Shown here piece by piece: positions 30,890 through 35,493 of a DNA stretch of 35,493 bases. The stretch is from the NCBI GenBank assembly GCA_016215705.1, contig JACRIR010000031.1:1-35493 (forward strand), written 5' to 3'. The DNA is from Candidatus Poribacteria bacterium (GTDB lineage: Bacteria > Abyssobacteria > SURF-5). Position 1 is the stretch's first letter; each line of letters starts with the position of its first letter. The position numbers were made by a program, and so were the translations under genes. A model generated the notes under the pieces. That model saw nothing but the letters and a program-made list of their open reading frames with translations. It was not told where the DNA came from and ran no database searches.

Positions 30890-31970
30890 CGAGCACCTGA
30901 TATCTTAAGACGGCCTCATTGTGTTCTCTGAGCGAGGCGGAAAACTTGTGCCAGCCATTGTTCATGGAAACAAAATAGAGGTATTTGGTGTCGGCGGGCT
31001 TGAGGGCTGCTTTGATTGCGGCAATACCGGGATTGCATATCGGCGTGGGAGGCAGTCCCCTGAGTTCATAGGAGTTGTAAGGCGAGTCGATCTGCAAATC
31101 CTCACGTGTCAGTTCAACGCCATAGTTGTCAAGCGGATACCGAATGGTTACATCGCATTGGAGCGGCATATTGCGGTGCAGGCGGTTATATATCACGCTT
31201 GCTATCAGAGGTTCCTCATCATCGTGGAGGGCTTCTTTTTCGATGATTGAAGCGACAGTCACAACGTCGCGCAAGGCGGGGCCGCTGTTGAGGATGTCGT
31301 CATCAATCTCCTCATCGCAGGCGTCCCGGAATCTGTCCACCATCATGCGTATTACGCGCTTTGTGGGAAGCCCCGTGGGAATTCTATATGTATCCGGAAA
31401 AAGGAATCCTTCGAGGCCGGAATCACCAAAACCCATTTCTTTGCAAAATTCAGGGTCATTTGCGAGCTCGAGGAACTCATTCTCGTCCGCAAGGTCTCTG
31501 TTACCCAGGGCTCGCGCTATTTCTTTTACCGTATATCCTTCGGGCACAGTGAAACGGTGAAGCACCATATGTCCTCGTTCCAGGCGCGTGAGCGCTTCTA
31601 AGAGCGACATAGGGCCGTCAAAACGATATTCTCCGGCCTTAAGCTTGCGAAAGGAACCTCTTCCGACGGATGTCAATTCAAAGAGGATCGGGCTGGATAT
31701 GATGTTCTGCGCCGCAAGTTTGCCAGCGATATCCGAGACGCTCGAGCCGTGTGGAATATCGACTACTATGCGCCGTGACTGCGCGGTATCGGGGGAAACC
31801 TTGTGTGTGAGCGCCCAGTTCAGCCCATGAATCAGCATCCACAGAACAATGAAAAAAAGGAAGAAACCGAAAGCCGTGAGCTTTTGTCGTCTCCTTTCAC
31901 GGTGTTCGGGAGACGCCACCTCGACGGCTGGTTGCGCTTGTTGAACCGGTTTAGTTTCTGGATCAGACAT
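30876..31970 (-). CDS. mltG: Endolytic murein transglycosylase MltG
   Basis: 364 aa from ATG 31970; a TTG start at 32012 would overlap ruvX. One membrane helix (LTAFGFFLFFIVLWMLIHGL) is followed by a LysM-like subdomain (VVDIPHGSSVSDIAGKLAAQNII) and the YceG catalytic domain. VTVASIIEKEALHDDE carries the catalytic Glu; GFLFPDTYRIP, YNRLHRNMPLQCD and SPYNSYELRGLPPTPICNPG are hallmark motifs. It cleaves nascent glycan strands at the inner membrane. Third gene of the operon. Confidence 0.95.
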   Translation of the reverse strand: MSDPETKPVQQAQPAVEVASPEHRERRRQKLTAFGFFLFFIVLWMLIHGLNWALTHKVSPDTAQSRRIVVDIPHGSSVSDIAGKLAAQNIISSPILFELTSVGRGSFRKLKAGEYRFDGPMSLLEALTRLERGHMVLHRFTVPEGYTVKEIARALGNRDLADENEFLELANDPEFCKEMGFGDSGLEGFLFPDTYRIPTGLPTKRVIRMMVDRFRDACDEEIDDDILNSGPALRDVVTVASIIEKEALHDDEEPLIASVIYNRLHRNMPLQCDVTIRYPLDNYGVELTREDLQIDSPYNSYELRGLPPTPICNPGIAAIKAALKPADTKYLYFVSMNNGWHKFSASLREHNEAVLRYQVLDERG

Positions 31971-32008
31971 TGCGTTGTGAGCTCCGCATTGGGCTCTGAA
32001 GGACGACG

Positions 32009-32440
32009 TCAATCTTCGCTACGATGACAGTCGAGGTAATGTTGCAGCATTATTTGTGCGGCGGTGGAATCGATCACTTTACGCCTCGCTTTGCGCCTCA
32101 CTTTCGCTTCGATAAGGGATGCCTCCGCGCTTCGAGTCGTAAGTCTTTCGTCCCACGTGCCGAGAGGAACAGTCGTACATTTCCCGAGCTCTTCAATGAA
32201 GCGTGCGACTTTCTCCGTCTGCGGGCTCGGGCTTCCGTCAAGCTTTTTGGGTAATCCTAACACAATAAGACTGACTCCGCAAGTCCCTGCTGCCTCGACC
32301 ACTTTGGTGAAATCATCCCGTGTCCCGGTGCGGTGGATTGTTCCCACCGGCTGCGCCGTTATCCCCAACTCGTCGCTGACTGCCAGCCCGATTCGTTTGT
32401 CACCCACGTCAACGCCAAGTATCCGCTTCCGGACTCGCAT
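32009..32440 (-). CDS. ruvX: RuvX/YqgF Holliday-junction resolvase-like protein
   Basis: 143 aa from ATG 32440, with GAGAGGG upstream; the frame extends to ATG 32467 without a good ribosome site. RNase H fold motifs are complete: ILGVDVGDKRIGLAVSD, IVLGLPKKLDGSPSPQ, WDERLTT and IDSTAAQIMLQHYLD. In E. coli YqgF takes part in 16S rRNA 5' maturation; other members resolve Holliday junctions. It lies between alaS (58 nt upstream) and mltG, the common order in many bacteria. Confidence 0.95.
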   Translation of the reverse strand: MRVRKRILGVDVGDKRIGLAVSDELGITAQPVGTIHRTGTRDDFTKVVEAAGTCGVSLIVLGLPKKLDGSPSPQTEKVARFIEELGKCTTVPLGTWDERLTTRSAEASLIEAKVRRKARRKVIDSTAAQIMLQHYLDCHRSED

Positions 32441-32498
32441 CGAATCCCTCTCTTCCGGGATATTCATATATGAGCAAACACCATGCTGGGGAAAATCC

Positions 32499-35120
32499 TC
32501 AAGAGCCCTTCATCATGCGCTCGACGGCAACAGGAACCACATCGAGCGCCTGCCCAAGTTTCGATGGGTCTTTTCCTCCTGCCTGAGCCATGTCGGCCCT
32601 TCCGCCGCCTCCGCCGCCAACAATCTTTGCCACGTCTTTCAAGAGATCGCCTGCATGCAAGCGAGCCGTCAGGTCGGTGGTGACACCCGCAATGAGCAGG
32701 ACTTTCCCCTCCGAAACACCCCCGACGACCACTACGCCCGATTTAAGTCGTGCTTTTAGTGAGTCGGCTGTTTTCCTCAGGTACGTGGCATCATGGTCAT
32801 CCAACCTGACGGCCAGCACCTTGATCCCATCGACATCAACCGTCCCCGCCAACATATCATCAACCTTATTGGAGACAACTGCGCTTTTCAAGCGAGCCAG
32901 TTCTTTTTCGAGTTTCTTTCTCTCTTCAAGCAATTGCAGAACACGCTGAGTCACGTCACCGCGCGGAGAATTCAGGGCGGACGCAGCCTCCTCAAGCAAG
33001 TCCTCATCCTCACGGATCTTGCGGTATGCAGCGCCCCCGCAAACCGCCTCTATCCTGCGCATGCCGGCGGCAATCGAGGATTCCGATGTGATCAGGAACA
33101 GGCCGATGTCGCCGGTCGCGCGCACGTGCGTTCCGCCGCAAAGCTCCATGCTGACATTGCCCATTCTCACGACGCGAACCTCGTCGCCGTATTTCTCGCC
33201 AAAGAGGGCGATAGCGCCCAGTTGTTTTGCCTGCTCGAAGGGCAGAATCCTTGTCTCAACGGGAATGTTCTCGCGAATTCGATGGTTGACAAGGGCTTCC
33301 ACCTGTCGCAGTTGTCGTCTATCCAGCGCGGCGTAATGCGCGTAGTCGAAACGGAATCTGTCAGGCCCGACGAGCGAGCCGGACTGGTAAACGTGAGGAC
33401 CCAAGACTTCTCTGAGGGCGCTTTGGAGCAAGTGAGTGCCCGAGTGGTGAGCCGCAGTGTCACATCGCAAATCTTTCGCCACTTGAGCAAGCACGATCTG
33501 GCCGGTACGAAGTTCGCCCTCCTTCAAACGGACCTTGTGGACGGTCAGGCCGCTAACCGGTTCCTTTGTATCATACACTTCCGCCTTGAGCCCCTTGGCG
33601 TCGAGTACACCCTTGTCACCAATTTGGCCGCCTGATTCGGCATAGAACGGCGTCGTATCAAGCACCACCTCGATGTCCGATTCAGCTTCGACTGAATCAA
33701 TGGGAACGTTATCTCTCAGGACGGCCAGAATTTTCGCGTCCGTGGCCCCTTCAGCATATCCCACAAATCGGGTGGCGGGCAGTTTTTGCGCGAGGTCTGA
33801 ATAGGAACGCAGACTCCCGACGGCTTCGTAGCCCGTGAACGCCGCTCGCGCGCGCTCTCTTTGTTTGTGCATCTCGGATTCAAACTCAGCCCTATTGAGC
33901 TCGAAGCCCCGGGCAGCCGCTATTTCTTCGGTCAGCTCAACCGGGAAACCATAGGTGTCATACAGCTTGAACAACTCGCGCCCACTAATCCGCTTTTGGT
34001 CGGATTGCCTTAGACTTTCCATTATATCTTCAAGCAGTCCAAGCCCTTGCGTAAGGGTTTCATTGAAACGCTCTTCTTCGGTCAGCACAACTTTGCTCAC
34101 GTGCTCTCGCTTGGCTTTGAGTTCAGGATAGGCCGTTTGATAAGTATCGACTACCGCTCCGACTATTCGATAGAGGAACGGTTCCTTCAGACCGAGATCG
34201 CGTCCTCGCTGGAATGCGCGCCGCAATATGCGTCTCTCGACGTAACCCCGTCCCTCATTCGAGGGGAGGACACCGTCCGCAATGAGGAACGTCAGTGCCC
34301 TCACATGGTCGGCGATCACCCGGTATTGCGGGACCGCGTCTTTTGGGTCCACTCCGGTAAGCGTCGCAGCATACTCAATGATCGGCTTGAATAGGTCCGT
34401 CCCAAAATTAGAGTGGGTCCCTTGCATAACTGCCGCAATGCGTTCCAATCCCATGCCGGTATCGATGTTTTTCTTCGGGAGTGGGAGCAGCTTCCCGTCT
34501 TCCTGCCGGTCGAACTGGGTGAAAACGTGATTCCATATTTCGACAAAGCGATCACAGTCACAGCCGAACTTGCATTCGGGACGCCCACATCCGACGCCTT
34601 CCCCGTAGTCATAATGAATTTCGGAACATGGGCCGCACGGACCCGTCGGGCCCATCGTCCAGAAGTTGTCTTTTTCATCCATTCGTACGATGCGCTCGCC
34701 GGGCACGAGCTTTTTCCATATTTCGAGAGCCTCGTCATCGTCTTTATATATGGTTATCCACAGGCGTTTCTTCGGAAGATTGAGTTCCTTTGTGACATAT
34801 TCCCAACCCCAGGCAATAGACTCTTCTTTGAAGTAGTCGCCGAATGAGAAATTCCCGAGCATCTCAAAAAACGTGTGATGCCGCGTCGTCCGTCCGACAT
34901 TTTCTATATCGGAAGTTCGGAAGCACTTCTGACAGGTTGCGGCGCGCGTGAACTTAAGCGGAATTTCCCCAAGGAACTCTTTCTTGAACTGCACCATTCC
35001 GGCGCTCGTGAACAAAAGCGTGGGATCATCGGGTGGAACCAATGGCCAACTTGGCTTTATCGTGTGTCCTTTTCCCTTGAAAAAGTCCAAAAAGCTCTGG
35101 CGAAGCTCGTTTCCAGTCAT
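32499..35120 (-). CDS. alaS: Alanine-tRNA ligase
   Basis: 873 aa, the usual full length. Catalytic core: GHTIKPSWPLVPPDDPTLLFTSAGM, RHHTFFEMLGNFSFGDYF, GPTGPCGPCSEIHYD and GRGYVERRILRRA. The editing domain has the zinc motif AAHHSGTHLL with CGGTHVRATGDIG. The C-terminal DHHA1 part has GGGGGGRADMAQAGG. A Cys-rich insert (GCGRPECKFGCDCDRF, residues about 176-192) follows the catalytic motifs and is seen in many bacterial AlaS. GGAAGG lies upstream of the ATG. First gene of the alaS-ruvX-mltG-trhP operon. Confidence 0.98.
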   Translation of the reverse strand: MTGNELRQSFLDFFKGKGHTIKPSWPLVPPDDPTLLFTSAGMVQFKKEFLGEIPLKFTRAATCQKCFRTSDIENVGRTTRHHTFFEMLGNFSFGDYFKEESIAWGWEYVTKELNLPKKRLWITIYKDDDEALEIWKKLVPGERIVRMDEKDNFWTMGPTGPCGPCSEIHYDYGEGVGCGRPECKFGCDCDRFVEIWNHVFTQFDRQEDGKLLPLPKKNIDTGMGLERIAAVMQGTHSNFGTDLFKPIIEYAATLTGVDPKDAVPQYRVIADHVRALTFLIADGVLPSNEGRGYVERRILRRAFQRGRDLGLKEPFLYRIVGAVVDTYQTAYPELKAKREHVSKVVLTEEERFNETLTQGLGLLEDIMESLRQSDQKRISGRELFKLYDTYGFPVELTEEIAAARGFELNRAEFESEMHKQRERARAAFTGYEAVGSLRSYSDLAQKLPATRFVGYAEGATDAKILAVLRDNVPIDSVEAESDIEVVLDTTPFYAESGGQIGDKGVLDAKGLKAEVYDTKEPVSGLTVHKVRLKEGELRTGQIVLAQVAKDLRCDTAAHHSGTHLLQSALREVLGPHVYQSGSLVGPDRFRFDYAHYAALDRRQLRQVEALVNHRIRENIPVETRILPFEQAKQLGAIALFGEKYGDEVRVVRMGNVSMELCGGTHVRATGDIGLFLITSESSIAAGMRRIEAVCGGAAYRKIREDEDLLEEAASALNSPRGDVTQRVLQLLEERKKLEKELARLKSAVVSNKVDDMLAGTVDVDGIKVLAVRLDDHDATYLRKTADSLKARLKSGVVVVGGVSEGKVLLIAGVTTDLTARLHAGDLLKDVAKIVGGGGGGRADMAQAGGKDPSKLGQALDVVPVAVERMMKGS

Positions 35121-35189
35121 CGTTTCTTGCCTTCCAAATAGTTTGTCAGCAACTCTGATAACATGCGTAAATGCTTCCTAAGTGGGCAT

Positions 35190-35218
35190 ATTATAACAAG
35201 ATACTGAGCTTTTTTCAA
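35190..35218 (-). promoter_or_regulatory. Strong sigma70-type promoter of the alaS operon
   Basis: On the minus strand, TTGAAA (35213-35218), a 17-nt spacer, then TATAAT (35190-35195). The leader to the alaS ATG is about 60 nt. I see no T-box or other riboswitch fold in it. Confidence 0.8.
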
Positions 35219-35241
35219 ATCCTCTTGCGGCATAGCCATCC

Positions 35242-35280
35242 CTATTCGCGGACACAACATCGCACGGTTTCCCCGAATAG
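35242..35280. repeat. Diverged GGGGACAC-family palindrome
   Basis: CTATTCGCGGACAC on the left and CCCCGAATAG on the right. The outer arms CTATTCG/CGAATAG still pair, while the centre is degraded. Confidence 0.55.
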
Positions 35281-35330
35281 GACCCCTTTTCCCCGGACAT
35301 AACAAAAACGAGCGCCGCCAGAAAGCAAAT

Positions 35331-35355
35331 GGCCGCATCTCTTTGAGATGCGGCC
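35331..35355. terminator. Perfect 10-bp hairpin, probable terminator
   Basis: GGCCGCATCT (35331-35340), loop CTTTG, AGATGCGGCC (35346-35355). T-rich stretches lie on both sides, so the direction is uncertain. The remaining sequence to 35493 holds no gene I can support. Confidence 0.5.
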
Positions 35356-35493
35356 CCTCGTGTTTGGCCTTTTCCGGTGGCGGAATAGATTGTCCCCATT
35401 ACTGCCAGGGCCAATTTTTCTCAGGCCGAGGCGTAGAGAACCGCGGAGGGAAGGTGCGGCGTTAATTTCATGGGCTTCAGGTCATGCTTATGA

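Overview
The window is a stretch of bacterial chromosome with about 24 genes on both strands, unusually rich in short palindromic and dispersed repeats. It encodes no complete transposase, integrase, tRNA, rRNA or CRISPR array. The organism is probably a Gram-negative from an uncultured lineage in the Planctomycetota/Hydrogenedentota/Sumerlaeota range. I infer this from surface proteins ending in an H-X-DG block, a Bacteroidetes/fungal-type ketol-acid reductoisomerase, a type IV pilus minor-pilin operon, a non-pyrrolysine MttB homologue and the heavy REP load. The phylum cannot be fixed from this sequence alone.

Layout. 435-4698 (+): an apparent operon with a strong sigma70 promoter, helically phased TATGATAG repeats, a BldC/excisionase-type HTH regulator with two CxxC pairs, three tandem paralogous H-X-DG surface proteins on three different membrane anchors (the middle one frameshifted), and a membrane-anchored C39-type cysteine peptidase. 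4996-11683 (-): acyl-CoA synthetase alpha-type subunit, priA, HNH nuclease, PaaI-type thioesterase and a secreted PEBP protein, separated by palindromes. 11741-12160: a MITE-like element with a perfect 10-bp target duplication. 12463-13971 (+): a GPH-family sugar symporter. 14195-16563: a module bracketed by 66-bp direct repeats, holding an Rhs tip with a caspase-like C-terminal domain (interrupted by a second MITE-like element with a 9-bp target duplication) and, directly downstream, an ankyrin-repeat lipoprotein that could be its immunity protein.

16648-20615: CapA-like protein (+), then ilvC and an M28-type peptidase (-). 21323-24784 (+): a sigma54-type promoter followed by PilV-, PilW- and PilX-like minor pilins and a membrane TPR protein. 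25067-29526: a secreted calcineurin-like phosphoesterase (-), divergent from an MttB-family methyltransferase and a Cys/Met-metabolism PLP enzyme (+). 29663-35218 (-): alaS-ruvX-mltG-U32 peptidase (trhP-like), the gene order known from Bacillus, behind a near-consensus promoter.

Most interesting points: (1) the phased-repeat regulator with its anchor-swapped surface-protein triplet and C39 peptidase; (2) the Rhs-tip/caspase-like/ankyrin module, in which a MITE inserted in the gene supplies a new in-frame ATG; (3) a palindrome family whose outer arms differ from copy to copy but stay self-complementary.
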